Of a DNA stretch of 64,000 nt, positions 18,518 to 26,953 are shown in pieces. The first letter of the stretch is position 1. Every line of letters starts with the position of its first letter. The notes below the pieces were generated by a model, which was not told the DNA's origin, searched no databases, and worked only from the letters and a program-made list of their open reading frames with translations. The position numbers were made by a program, and so were the translations under genes. Source of the DNA: G964291335 sp964291335 (lineage in GTDB: Bacteria > Chloroflexota > Dehalococcoidia > Lucifugimonadales > UBA3495); the NCBI GenBank assembly GCA_964291335.2, contig OZ219748.1:2356001-2420000 (forward strand), given 5' to 3'.

Positions 18518-19555
18518 GTGGCTAACAGCATTCTGGCAACCCGCCCCGCCTCCTCCAATCCGGCCTTGCGGGTCATCAGAAACTTGCGACGCCGGCACAT
18601 TATTCTGGCCGTTTCCGTGTTTCTGCTGGCGCTGGTGGCCGGCACCGGCATCTTTGCCAACTGGATTGCGCCCCACGACCCGCACAGAGGCGTTTTGGCT
18701 GATCGGAAGCTGCCGCCGGCCTGGCTCGACGAGCGCACCACCAGCAAAGCGGTGGTTGAGTTTCCCCAACCGGGTATGAGCCACCAGCAAATATCCATCT
18801 CCCGGGCCCAGCGCATTGACCGGAACGCCGCCCTCGGCGACCAGGTTACGGTGGTGCTTCGGGAAGGCGGAACCAGTAAATACCTGCTGGGCACCGACGA
18901 CCTGGGCCGGGATGTGTTAAGCCGGATAATCTACGGCGCGCGCATTTCCCTTATTATTGCCGCCGTTACCCTGGGGGTTGGGGGCGCCATTGGCACCGGC
19001 CTGGGGTTGGTAGCCGGCTATTTCGGCGGCCTGGTGGATGAGCTGCTGATGCGCGTCGTGGATATTTTCCTGGCCCTGCCCCTGGTGCTGGTGGCCCTGG
19101 TGCTGGTAGTGGCGGTGGGGCAGTCCTTCTTCATTACCACCGTAGTGCTGGTGCTTTTCATCTGGGTGCGGTTCGCCCGCCAGATTCGCGGCGAGGTGCT
19201 GCAACTGAAGACGATGGACTACGTTTCCCTGGCCAAAGTGGCTGGCGCCTCTACGCCGCGGATCCTCTGCGTACACCTCTTCCCCGGCGTTATCAACACG
19301 CTGATTGTGGTAGCCACGCTGCAAGTAAGCATCGTCATCCTGGTAGAATCCACCCTCAGTTTCCTGGGCGCCGGGGTGCCGCCGCCCACGCCGGCCTGGG
19401 GTTCCATGGTGGCCGATGGAAGGGACTTTCTGGCCGACGCCTGGTGGATTTCCACCATGCCCGGCGCAGCCATTCTGCTGACCGTGCTGTCGCTGAACCT
19501 GTTCGGCGACTGGCTGCGCGACCGGCTCGACCCCAAGCTGCGCCAGTTGAACTGA
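18518..19555 (+). CDS. ABC transporter permease, DppC/OppC type
   Basis: A 345-residue partner permease. The N-terminal OppC segment and first helix (about 25-50) are followed by a loop of about 75 residues before the conserved GTDDLGRDVLSRIIYGARISL. Five further helices and an EAA loop (DYVSLAKVAGASTPRILCVHLFPG) complete it. The periplasmic loop between helix 1 and LGTDDLGRD is longer than in Escherichia coli DppC. GTG 18518 has AAGGAGG upstream. It is transcribed with the DppB-type gene as an importer channel whose binding protein and ATPases must be encoded elsewhere. Confidence 0.9.
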   Translation: MANSILATRPASSNPALRVIRNLRRRHIILAVSVFLLALVAGTGIFANWIAPHDPHRGVLADRKLPPAWLDERTTSKAVVEFPQPGMSHQQISISRAQRIDRNAALGDQVTVVLREGGTSKYLLGTDDLGRDVLSRIIYGARISLIIAAVTLGVGGAIGTGLGLVAGYFGGLVDELLMRVVDIFLALPLVLVALVLVVAVGQSFFITTVVLVLFIWVRFARQIRGEVLQLKTMDYVSLAKVAGASTPRILCVHLFPGVINTLIVVATLQVSIVILVESTLSFLGAGVPPPTPAWGSMVADGRDFLADAWWISTMPGAAILLTVLSLNLFGDWLRDRLDPKLRQLN

Positions 19556-19641
19556 AGGCTTTGCGCCGGCGGCAAACCCCTTTCCGGGCGGCTATCCGCA
19601 AGCCGATGGCCGGTTGCTATCAGAAACGAAGGAGCAGGATT

Positions 19642-20487
19642 ATGCAGCAATTAACCGGCAGTGTCTTTGCCGAAACCCGCATTCGGGGGTGCAATCACGG
19701 CTTCGTGGTAACCTCTGAAGGGGTGGTGATGATTGACAGCCCCCAGAAGCCCAGCGACGCTCTGAAATTGAAGGTGGAAATCGCCAGGCACGGGAAGCTG
19801 CTTTACATTATCAACACCGAACCCCACGGCGACCACTGGACCGGCAATGCCTACTTTGATGTTCCGGTAATTGCCCACGAAGGCGTGCGTCAGCGCATTC
19901 TGGATACCAACCTGACGGAACATGTGGCGCGGGTGGCCGGCATGGGCCCCGAGGAGCCGGCCCTGCTGGAGAATTATGCGCCCAATGCCCCGGTGATAAC
20001 CTTCCGCAACGGCATGACCCTCCACGTAGGCGACCATACCTTTCAGATGCTGCATATGCCCGGCCATACCCTCTACCAGGCTGCCATCCTGATTAAGGAA
20101 GAGGGCGTGGTCTTCACCAGCGACAATATCTTCCACCGGGTGCAAACTTATATTCAGGAGGCTAACCCGGACCAGTGGCTGCGGGCCCTGGAATCGCTGC
20201 GGGCCCTGGATGAAGAGGTGTTCATCCCAGGACACGGCGCCCTGTGCGACAAGTCTTACCTGGATGAGCAAGGGGAATACATCCTGGAATGGAAGGAGTA
20301 CGCCCGTCAGGCGGTGGAACGGGGCATGACCAGGAATGAGGCCATCGAAAACCTGACCGACCTGACCGACCGCTACCCTATGGATGTGGGACAGGACGGC
20401 ACGTCGCCCCGGGTAATGCGGATGAACGCAGCCAATCTGTGGGATTACTGGACTAAATCGGGGATTCACGCCGCACGGCCCGATTAA
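19642..20487 (+). CDS. metallo-beta-lactamase-fold hydrolase with E-x-H-x-D-H metal motif
   Basis: A 281-residue MBL-fold protein without a signal peptide. The usual HxHxDH metal motif reads EPHGDH (in NTEPHGDHWTG), so glutamate takes the first histidine position. MPGHTLYQ gives the third metal histidine, SDNIF the bridging Asp, and IPGHG the last His. ATG 19642 has GGAGCAGG upstream. A His-to-Glu change at this place is known among subclass B3 lactamase variants, but overall the protein looks like a general MBL hydrolase. It is 86 bp downstream of the permease pair. The substrate is unknown. Confidence 0.82.
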   Translation: MQQLTGSVFAETRIRGCNHGFVVTSEGVVMIDSPQKPSDALKLKVEIARHGKLLYIINTEPHGDHWTGNAYFDVPVIAHEGVRQRILDTNLTEHVARVAGMGPEEPALLENYAPNAPVITFRNGMTLHVGDHTFQMLHMPGHTLYQAAILIKEEGVVFTSDNIFHRVQTYIQEANPDQWLRALESLRALDEEVFIPGHGALCDKSYLDEQGEYILEWKEYARQAVERGMTRNEAIENLTDLTDRYPMDVGQDGTSPRVMRMNAANLWDYWTKSGIHAARPD

Positions 20488-20765
20488 CGGCCCGGGCCAG
20501 CTGCCCCGGCCGCCGCCCCGGTTATCGCGAGGGCCGGTTGAAGGCTCTCCTTTGCCGCCGGATAACTTACCGCCGGCCGTTTACGCAGCAAACGGCCGCG
20601 CCGGAAGAACGCCGGAAACCGGGCCGGAAGCCGGCCGGAGAATTGCCAGGGGGCTATAATTCCGGGGGCGGTCGGCAAACCGGCTGTTGAATATTGTTGC
20701 GCCAATTCGCGCTTCAGGCTGCCGGTTCGCCGCAGGATGTAAGGCGGAATGACCGTGCCAGTTAA

Positions 20766-20966
20766 CGGAATGGGGTTATAGCGCCGGCGGCCGGGGAACC
20801 GGCCTTGCTGGAAGAAATAGTGGTGGCTGACCCGGGGCCGGGCGCGGTTCCGGTGCGGATTCAGGCCAGCGGCGTTGGCTATACCGACCGGCGCTGTAAG
20901 CTGGGCAAAATTACCAGGGGTTTCCTTTGCGGCAAGGCAGTTGCCGCAGCCCGCCCGGCAGCCTAG
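20766..20966 (+). pseudogene. N-terminal relic of a zinc-dependent alcohol dehydrogenase
   Basis: The frame is open from 20766 to TAG 20964 but lacks a start codon. It reads GEPALLEEIVVADPGPGA, VPVRIQASGVGYTDRRCKLG and then decays. This matches the GroES-like N-terminus of zinc alcohol dehydrogenases, where the consensus is GEVLVRIQASGVCHTD. The catalytic Cys of GVCHTD is replaced by Gly (GVGYTD), and the remaining about 300 residues are absent. The end overlaps the convergent BtuF-like gene by three bases. It is clearly a dead fragment. The intact alcohol dehydrogenase at 42040-43134 belongs to the same family but is not obviously its parent. Confidence 0.7.
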
Positions 20967-21889
20967 CCTCCGTAAAGGCGGGCAGCCCCGGACTCCGGTA
21001 TAAAACCGGAGAATAACTCCGGGTGGATCAGTTCGGCCATTATCTCCAGGCCGGTAACCAGGCGGGGGCCGGAGCGGCTGGTATAGGCTCCGGCGTCAAT
21101 GGCGTAAACCCGATTGTTCCGCACTGCGGGCAGCGCCGCCCATTCTTCCCGGCCCGAAAGCAGCGGCACATCCTGCAGCGCCCGTTTAACGTCGAAACCG
21201 CAGGGCATCAGGATGATAACCTCCGGCTGACTGGCGGCTACCTGCTCCCATTCCAGGCGGAAAGAGCCGGTCTCCTTATCGCCGAAGCAATTGACGCCGC
21301 CGGCCAGTTCCACCAGCTCCGGCACCCAGTGGCCGCCGCACATTAAGGGGTCAACCCATTCCAGGTGCAGCACGCGGGGCCGGTGGGCCACCTCGGCGGT
21401 TTGCGCCGCTACGGCATCGATGCGCCGCTGCATCCGGTCGGTTACCTCCCTGGCGGCCGCCCGGGCGCCGGTGGCCTCCCCCACCCGGCGAATATCCTCC
21501 AGAACGTCGGCCAGGTATTGGGGGTCCAGGGAAATAACCTGTGGCTGCTTGGGAAGGCTCACGCTCACCTCGGCTACCTGCCGGGAAGAGATGGCTCAAA
21601 CCTCGCAGATAGCCTGGGTCAACAGCAGGTCAGGCGCGGCGGCCTCCAGCGTCGGTTGGTCGATTTCATAGATACCCAGGCCCTGTGCCAGCCGCTCCGA
21701 AATAACCCGGCTGATTTCCCCACTGCTGGGCTGCGGCTCCATACCGTCGAACACGCTGCGCACCACCCAGGGTTTATTCCTGGCTGCCGCCGGGTAATCA
21801 CACTCGTGGGTAACCCCGAAAAGCTGTTCCTGCAAACCCAGAACGTAAACAATCTCGGTAGCGCTGGGCAAAAAAGAGCAAATACGCAT
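20963..21889 (-). CDS. BtuF-like cobalamin-binding protein, probable selenoprotein (in-frame TGA)
   Basis: A periplasmic-binding-fold protein of the BtuF/cobalamin-binding family (PF01497 type), 308 residues if TGA 21598-21596 is read as selenocysteine 98. The first part (MRICSFLPSATEIVYVLGL, THECDYPAAARNKP, PDLLLTQAICEV) and the second (VISLDPQYLADVLEDIRRVG to the end) belong to one frame and one domain. In relatives the junction reads C-x-V-C-A; here it is CEV-TGA-AIS, so TGA replaces the conserved second Cys. A SECIS-like hairpin follows. No signal peptide or lipobox is visible, so it may act in the cytosol. ATG 21889 is six bases after AGGAGG. Without readthrough it would make a 97-residue fragment. 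A point mutation in a dying gene is the alternative. Confidence 0.7.
21568..21585 (-). promoter_or_regulatory. SECIS-like hairpin in the BtuF-like gene
   Basis: Ten bases after the TGA (minus strand) comes CC-CGGC, loop AGGTA, then GCCG-A-GG. This is a six-pair stem with one bulged A. The loop AGGUA carries GU about 19-20 nt after the UGA, close to the spacing and AGGU loop of the Escherichia coli fdhF SECIS. Identified by eye, not by a folding program. Confidence 0.5.
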
Positions 21890-21904
21890 TCCCGCCTCCT
21901 GCAA

Positions 21905-21923
21905 GCCGGAACCTGGTTCCGGC
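21905..21923 (-). other. hairpin between antiporter and BtuF-like gene
   Basis: A perfect 9-bp stem GCCGGAACC / GGTTCCGGC with a one-base centre lies directly between the antiporter stop and the ribosome site of the BtuF-like gene. There is no T-tract. It could modulate readthrough or translation initiation, but this is speculative. Confidence 0.4.
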
Positions 21924-21927
21924 CTCT

Positions 21928-23826
21928 TTATTCTACACTTGAACCCTGGCCGGAGTCTGCTGCATCGGAAGATTTGCGCCCGGATTCGGAACCTGGCGAG
22001 GCCGGGGGCGGCTCTTGGTCAATGCCGGCCCCGCCCGATTCGCCGCCCTCCGGGTCGCTATCGTTCAGTTCATCGGGCCCCAGGAAAGTGCGCCGAACCG
22101 TAGCTTCCAGGACGCCATGCATCTGAAAGGCGGCAAAAGCTACGCCGGCGGTTACCCCCAAAAGGATGAAGGCAGGAACCGGCGCCGCTATGCTGCCCAG
22201 CAGCAGCAGATGAGCGATAAGGGGTATGCCCCAGATGGCCGGCAGAACCATTATTACAATCAGGATGCTGTTGCGTAAAATCAGGCGCAGGCTGCGGCCC
22301 TGGGCGTTGGCCGAAGAGGTTTGCCAAGCCGGCAGAATCAGGGTCATTACCGACTCGGCCATAGTATCCAGGCTGCGCCAGATGGCAACGCCGGAGGGTA
22401 TGCAGAGGGCCAGCACTGCGCCGCCGGTAAGCAGCCCCAGCAGGCCGGCGCTCAGGCCAGTCCAATCGGTCAGGAACCGGTTAAACTCCAGGGCAGCGGT
22501 TCCCAGGCTGATTAGCACGATGATGATGGTCATATTCAACAAGATTAGCTGTAAAGAGTTTTTAATTCGGCGGGCCAGGGGGTTTTCCAACGGAAAAGTG
22601 CGCACGATAGCAGTAAGCCAGACGGACAGCACCAGCCCGTATTCCCCCAGCCAGGAGGGCGCAATGCGGCCGATGAGGTCGGCCGTTCGGTTGGCCGAGC
22701 GGAAAATGAAATGGTAGAACAGGGCGGTAATTGCTGTAGCAACCGTAAGCACCGGGTTAAAGAAGCCGGACACCGCGCCATAATCCGCGCCGGTCTTGCC
22801 AATGGCCAGCGAGAACTCGCCCAATTGGGGCATGCCCATACCCACCCGCAGGGCAGTGCGGCCATCGTAGCCCGCCAGCAGGGTGCCGGTAGTGTCGGCC
22901 AGAACCTTGCCCACGATGAATACCGCAGAAATTACCAGGGCCGGCAGCAGGTAATCGCCAAAGGTGAATATATTCATCAGCATGCCCAGGGAAACGAAAA
23001 ACAGGGCGGCGAACAGGTCCCGCACCGGCGCCATTATCCGTTCAATTCGCTCTGCCGAGTCGGTATCGCCCAGCACCATGCCAATCAGGAAGGCTCCGGC
23101 GGCGGCGGAAAGCTCCAGCTGGTGGGCCGCCAAAGCCAGACTGAAGCACAGCGTCAGGCTGGTTATCAGCAGCAGCTCATCGGAATCGAAGCGGCTGATG
23201 TAGCGGGTAAGCCGGGGGGCCAGCAGCGAGCCAAAAACCAGGGCCGCAGCCCCGAATACGGTTAACCGAAAGGCCAGCAGGCCAACATCGGCGACGCTGG
23301 CGCTGCCGGTGGAAGCCAGGGCGGAAAGCACGGTAAGCAACACCACCGCCACGAAATCCTCGACCACCAGAATGCCGATGATTAAGCGGCCCCGCAAATG
23401 GAACAGGTTGCCGGTATCCCGCAGGGTCTTGATTAAAATGGTGGAACTGCTGATGGAAAGGGCCCCTCCCAGGAAGATGCCTTCCAGGGCCGACCAGCCC
23501 AACACAATATGCCCAATCCAATAGCCCAGGGCGAACATGGTGGTCATTTCCACCACGCCGATGATAATTACCCGCAAGCCCAGGTCCCGGACCCGCTGCC
23601 ACCCAATCTCCAGCCCTACGCTGAACAGCAGGATGATCAGCCCCAGTTCGGCCAGCAGTCGGATAACATCCAGGTTCTGCACCAGCCCATCCAGGTTGGC
23701 GAAGGGGCCGAAGTCAATCCCGGCAAAGGTATAAGGGCCAACGATGACGCCGGCCAGCAAGTACCCCAGAACCGGCGGCAGGTTAATGCGCCGGAACAGC
23801 ACCAGGGCCACCCCGGCGGCGGCCAT
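21928..23826 (-). CDS. CPA2-family monovalent cation:proton antiporter
   Basis: A 632-residue membrane antiporter of the KefB/RosB-like Na+/H+ exchanger fold. LPPVLGYLLAGVIVGP begins helix 2, and the ion-site helix GAFLIGMVLGDTDSAERI and GMPQLGEFSLAIG are typical. After about 400 residues of transporter domain, further membrane segments and a Ser/Gly/Glu-rich cytoplasmic tail replace the TrkA-N domain of Kef. The first helix appears to begin before ATG 23826: in-frame upstream codons encode EGIGLIRDFALT, which completes helix 1. No ATG, GTG or TTG exists between the upstream TAA and 23826, so a CTG or ATT start is possible. The ion (K+ or Na+) is unknown. Confidence 0.85.
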   Translation of the reverse strand: MAAAGVALVLFRRINLPPVLGYLLAGVIVGPYTFAGIDFGPFANLDGLVQNLDVIRLLAELGLIILLFSVGLEIGWQRVRDLGLRVIIIGVVEMTTMFALGYWIGHIVLGWSALEGIFLGGALSISSSTILIKTLRDTGNLFHLRGRLIIGILVVEDFVAVVLLTVLSALASTGSASVADVGLLAFRLTVFGAAALVFGSLLAPRLTRYISRFDSDELLLITSLTLCFSLALAAHQLELSAAAGAFLIGMVLGDTDSAERIERIMAPVRDLFAALFFVSLGMLMNIFTFGDYLLPALVISAVFIVGKVLADTTGTLLAGYDGRTALRVGMGMPQLGEFSLAIGKTGADYGAVSGFFNPVLTVATAITALFYHFIFRSANRTADLIGRIAPSWLGEYGLVLSVWLTAIVRTFPLENPLARRIKNSLQLILLNMTIIIVLISLGTAALEFNRFLTDWTGLSAGLLGLLTGGAVLALCIPSGVAIWRSLDTMAESVMTLILPAWQTSSANAQGRSLRLILRNSILIVIMVLPAIWGIPLIAHLLLLGSIAAPVPAFILLGVTAGVAFAAFQMHGVLEATVRRTFLGPDELNDSDPEGGESGGAGIDQEPPPASPGSESGRKSSDAADSGQGSSVE

Positions 23827-23933
23827 AGTCAGGGCAAAGTCCCGAATTAAACCAATGCCTTCCGCCGAACCGGCGGCGGCTGTAAAGAGCAGGGTATCGA
23901 TGAACGGCCTCGCAGTCAGGGCTGAAAGGGGGA

Positions 23934-23939
23934 ATTATA
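23934..23939 (-). promoter_or_regulatory. possible -10 box of the antiporter gene
   Basis: TATAAT on the minus strand, about 110 bp upstream of the annotated antiporter start, inside a locally AT-rich island. No convincing -35 lies 16-18 bp before it. Confidence 0.3.
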
Positions 23940-24443
23940 CTGAGTATCAATCAGTGTATTTTAGCACATTGCCGGGTCGTAATAATTTCCCTGCCGGATT
24001 CAGGCAAGGGCGGCAAGGCCGGCGGCGCATTACGGCGTCCCGGTCTGGCGGCGCAGCGGCTCGCGCCGGCGCTGACTGTTGGCTGCCGGCCGGCTATGAC
24101 GGCAGCGGCCAAGGCTCCGGCCCGGGCTGGGGCCTTGCTTCAGGCAGGATGCCGGTTGTGCAGCAGGGGCGGCTGCCGTTGATGTGGCCGGGAAAGGCGG
24201 CCGGCGGAAAAGGGGCTGAAGCTATGGCGGATTTGACTTTGGCGTACCAGGTGAGAAGCGGCAACGCCGGCGCCCGGCGGCGGGCCGGCTGCAACGCCGG
24301 CGAGCGCCCTTGGGCCGCCAATGGCGTCGGCGGCGATGAAATCAGCGCCGGGAAACTGCTCCTTCAGGAGCGGGCAGCCGTTAAGCTGCGGGCAAGGGTT
24401 GAAACCGTCCGCGGCCAGGTGCAGAGCCGCCGGGTACAGAAAG
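23940..24443. other. intergenic region without a supported gene
   Basis: About 500 bp, mostly GC-rich. Open frames on both strands here lack ribosome sites and have compositions expected of shadow frames in GC-rich DNA. I see no RNA gene. Confidence 0.5.
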
Positions 24444-24473
24444 AAGGGCCGAACCACCGCCGGTTCAGCCCTT
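24444..24473 (-). terminator. terminator of the hspR-grpE-dnaK operon
   Basis: On the minus strand AAGGGC-T-GAACC pairs with GGTTC-G-GCCCTT around a six-base loop (11 pairs, one mismatch) and is followed by CTTTCTGT. It sits 25 bp past the stop of the last gene in the heat-shock operon. Confidence 0.55.
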
Positions 24474-24497
24474 AAAGGCGCAGGTGCGGCAAGGGCG

Positions 24498-24779
24498 CTA
24501 GTTAAACTGATGCTCTTGCCCCAGCATAGCCTTGGCGATGTCGCCAATGTTGGCCTCAATGCAATCGCGCAGCGCGGAATAGATCGCCTTCTTGATGGCG
24601 CTCATCAGCCACGCTTCATAGTCCGGGTCGGTCTGGTAGCTGTTCTTGAGCGTAATCAGACGTTGCAGCAGAGTGAGATAGTGGTACTGGAGCGGGGTCA
24701 GCTTCTGATCAACTCCCTCAACTACCAGGGTATTCTCATTGCCCAGCAACTCTTTGTCTGCGCTTTCTGGTACACTCAT
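24498..24779 (-). CDS. hypothetical small helical protein downstream of dnaK
   Basis: Not recognised. A 93-residue acidic, mostly helical protein with no membrane segment and a single cysteine. ATG 24779 has GGGAGATGGAG upstream; a frame five codons longer starts at 24794 without one. It contains LQYHYLTLLQRLITLKNSYQ and AWLMSAIKKAIYSALRDCIE, which look like two amphipathic helices. It lies about 110 bp after dnaK on the same strand and before the operon terminator, so it is probably cotranscribed with the chaperone genes. A chaperone-associated role is only contextual. Confidence 0.6.
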   Translation of the reverse strand: MSVPESADKELLGNENTLVVEGVDQKLTPLQYHYLTLLQRLITLKNSYQTDPDYEAWLMSAIKKAIYSALRDCIEANIGDIAKAMLGQEHQFN

Positions 24780-24888
24780 TGCTCCATCTCCCAATGCGAT
24801 ACTCGGTGTTTCGAGCCGGCTTGCTGCGAGCGCCGTGGGTCTATTATAGCAGAAATACCGGCCCGGCGTAATGGTAATTCAAGCCAGT

Positions 24889-26784
24889 TTAGACCTCGCG
24901 GAACTGCCCTTCCACCGTATCTTCGCCGGGGGCTTCCGGGCCGGAGCCGGTTCCGCCCGGTGGGGGGCCGCCGGCCGGCTGGCCGTAAACCGACTGGCCC
25001 AGTTTCTGCATAGCTTCGTTCAGGGCGTTCATCCCCGTCTGAATTTCGGCCACGTTGCCGGCGTCAATTGCCGACTTCAGGGCGGCGATTTTGCCTTCCA
25101 CCTCGGCTTTCAGGTCCTGGGGCAGCGTGTCGGCGTTGTCCTGGAGCATTTTTTCGGCGCCGTAAACCAGGCTGTCGGCCTGGTTGCGGGTTTCCACCTC
25201 GGCCCGCCGCCGCTGGTCTTCCTGCTCGTGGCTCCGCGCCGCTTCGACCATCTGCTCAATATCCGCGTCCGACAGGCCCGAGCTGGACTGGATGACGATT
25301 TTCTGCTCATTGCCGGTGCCCTTGTCCTGGGCGGACACGCTCAGGATACCGTTGGCGTCAATGTCGAAGGTAACATCGATCTGGGGCACACCCCGGGGGG
25401 CGGGCAGCAGGCCGTCCAGGCTGAACCGCCCGATGGCCTTGTTGTCCTCGGCCATGGGGCGCTCCCCCTGCAAAACGTGAATGTCCACGCTGGTCTGACC
25501 GTCGGCAGCGGTGGTAAAGGTCTCCGTCTTCCTGGTCGGTATGGTAGTGTTGCGCGGTATCAGGGTCGTCATTACCCGGCCCAGGGTTTCCATGCCCAGA
25601 GTCAGCGGGGTAACGTCCAGCAGCACAATGCCGCCCACGTCGCCGGTCTGGACGCCGGCCTGAATGGCGGCGCCCCGGGCCACCACTTCGTCCGGGTTGA
25701 CCGAGCGGCTGGGTTCCCGGCCAAAGATGTCGGCAACCTTCTTTTGCACTGCCGGCATCCGGGTCATGCCGCCCACCAGAATAACCTCGTCAATATCCCC
25801 GGGGCTGAGGCCGGCGTCGGCAAGAGCTTTTCGGCAAGGCTCCTCGGCCCGGGCAATCAGGCCCTGCGCCAGTTGTTCCAGCCGGGCGCGGCTCAACGTT
25901 TTGACCAGATGCTGCGGGCCGCTGGCGTCAGCGGTAATGAAGGGCAGGTTAATCTCCGTCTCCAGGGTGCTGGAAAGCTCAATCTTGGCCCTTTCCGCGG
26001 CATCCCGCAGCCGCTGCAAGGCCATGCGGTCGCTGCTCAAGTCAATGCCGGTTTCGTGCCGAAACTCCTGAATCAGCCAGTCCAGAACCTGCTGGTCAAA
26101 GTCGTCGCCGCCCAGGTAAGTATCGCCGTTGGTGGACAGCACCTCGAAAACGCCGTCCCCCAACTGAAGAATGGTTATGTCGAAGGTGCCGCCGCCCAGG
26201 TCGAACACGGCGATGGTAACGTCATCCTGTTTCTTGTCCAGGCCGTAATCCAGGGCAGCGGCGGTAGGTTCGTTGACAATACGCAGCACCTCCAGGCCGG
26301 CAATCGTGCCGGCGTCTTTGGTGGCCTGACGCTGAGCGTCATTGAAGTAGGCCGGCACGGTGATTACCGCCTGGGTAATCGGCTCGCCCAGCTTGGCCTC
26401 GGCGTCCTGCCGAATCTTCTGCAGCACGAAAGAGGAAATCTGGGGCGGCGCATAAGTCTGCCCGGCCATTGCCACGTGGGCATCGCCGTTGTCGGCTGGC
26501 ACTACTTTATAGGGCAGCTTGCCGACTGCGTTCTGAACTTCCTGGTCGTTGTATTTGCGGCCCATCAGCCGCTTGACCGAGAAGATGGTATTCTCCGGGT
26601 TGGTTACCGATTGCCGCTTGGCAACCTGTCCGACGTACCTTTCGTTGCTGCGGCTGTTTACCGCCACTACCGAGGGGGTAAGGCGCGCCCCCTCGGCGTT
26701 TTCCACCACGTCCGGCTCGCCGGCTTCAATGACGGCGGCCACCGAATTGGTGGTTCCCAAATCTATGCCCAAAACTTTTGCCAT
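24889..26784 (-). CDS. dnaK: molecular chaperone DnaK (Hsp70)
   Basis: ATP-dependent cytosolic chaperone working with DnaJ and GrpE. The 631-residue protein shows the Hsp70 signatures GIDLGTTNS (N-terminus), FDLGGGTFDITIL (about 190) and VILVGGMTRMPAVQ (about 330). The substrate-binding domain begins near LLDVTPLTLGMETLG (about 385), and a helical lid with a Gly/Pro-rich tail ends the protein. ATG 26784 has GGAGG upstream; the longer frame from 26808 is not needed. It is third in hspR-grpE-dnaK. No dnaJ gene adjoins. Confidence 0.96.
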   Translation of the reverse strand: MAKVLGIDLGTTNSVAAVIEAGEPDVVENAEGARLTPSVVAVNSRSNERYVGQVAKRQSVTNPENTIFSVKRLMGRKYNDQEVQNAVGKLPYKVVPADNGDAHVAMAGQTYAPPQISSFVLQKIRQDAEAKLGEPITQAVITVPAYFNDAQRQATKDAGTIAGLEVLRIVNEPTAAALDYGLDKKQDDVTIAVFDLGGGTFDITILQLGDGVFEVLSTNGDTYLGGDDFDQQVLDWLIQEFRHETGIDLSSDRMALQRLRDAAERAKIELSSTLETEINLPFITADASGPQHLVKTLSRARLEQLAQGLIARAEEPCRKALADAGLSPGDIDEVILVGGMTRMPAVQKKVADIFGREPSRSVNPDEVVARGAAIQAGVQTGDVGGIVLLDVTPLTLGMETLGRVMTTLIPRNTTIPTRKTETFTTAADGQTSVDIHVLQGERPMAEDNKAIGRFSLDGLLPAPRGVPQIDVTFDIDANGILSVSAQDKGTGNEQKIVIQSSSGLSDADIEQMVEAARSHEQEDQRRRAEVETRNQADSLVYGAEKMLQDNADTLPQDLKAEVEGKIAALKSAIDAGNVAEIQTGMNALNEAMQKLGQSVYGQPAGGPPPGGTGSGPEAPGEDTVEGQFREV

Positions 26785-26953
26785 TGCGCTATTCCTCCGC
26801 TCTTTCAACCAGCTGATTAAAACCGTTCAGTTCTTTATTGCGCCCGCATGCCGGGCCGGTTCCGGGCGGGCCGGCGGCCGGGTTTCCCCGGCAACACACT
26901 GCCGGCGTCGGGGGCGGCCGGTTTGGTGGGCCGCCCTTCTGCTATATTTGGGT

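Noticed and set aside
23744..24475. Plus-strand frame of about 243 codons beyond the antiporter gene
   Set aside because: No recognisable motif, no ribosome site, low-complexity composition, and part of it is antisense to the antiporter.
24871..26820. Plus-strand frame of about 649 codons antisense to dnaK
   Set aside because: Antisense open frames over dnaK are a known artefact; no ribosome site or independent domain evidence.
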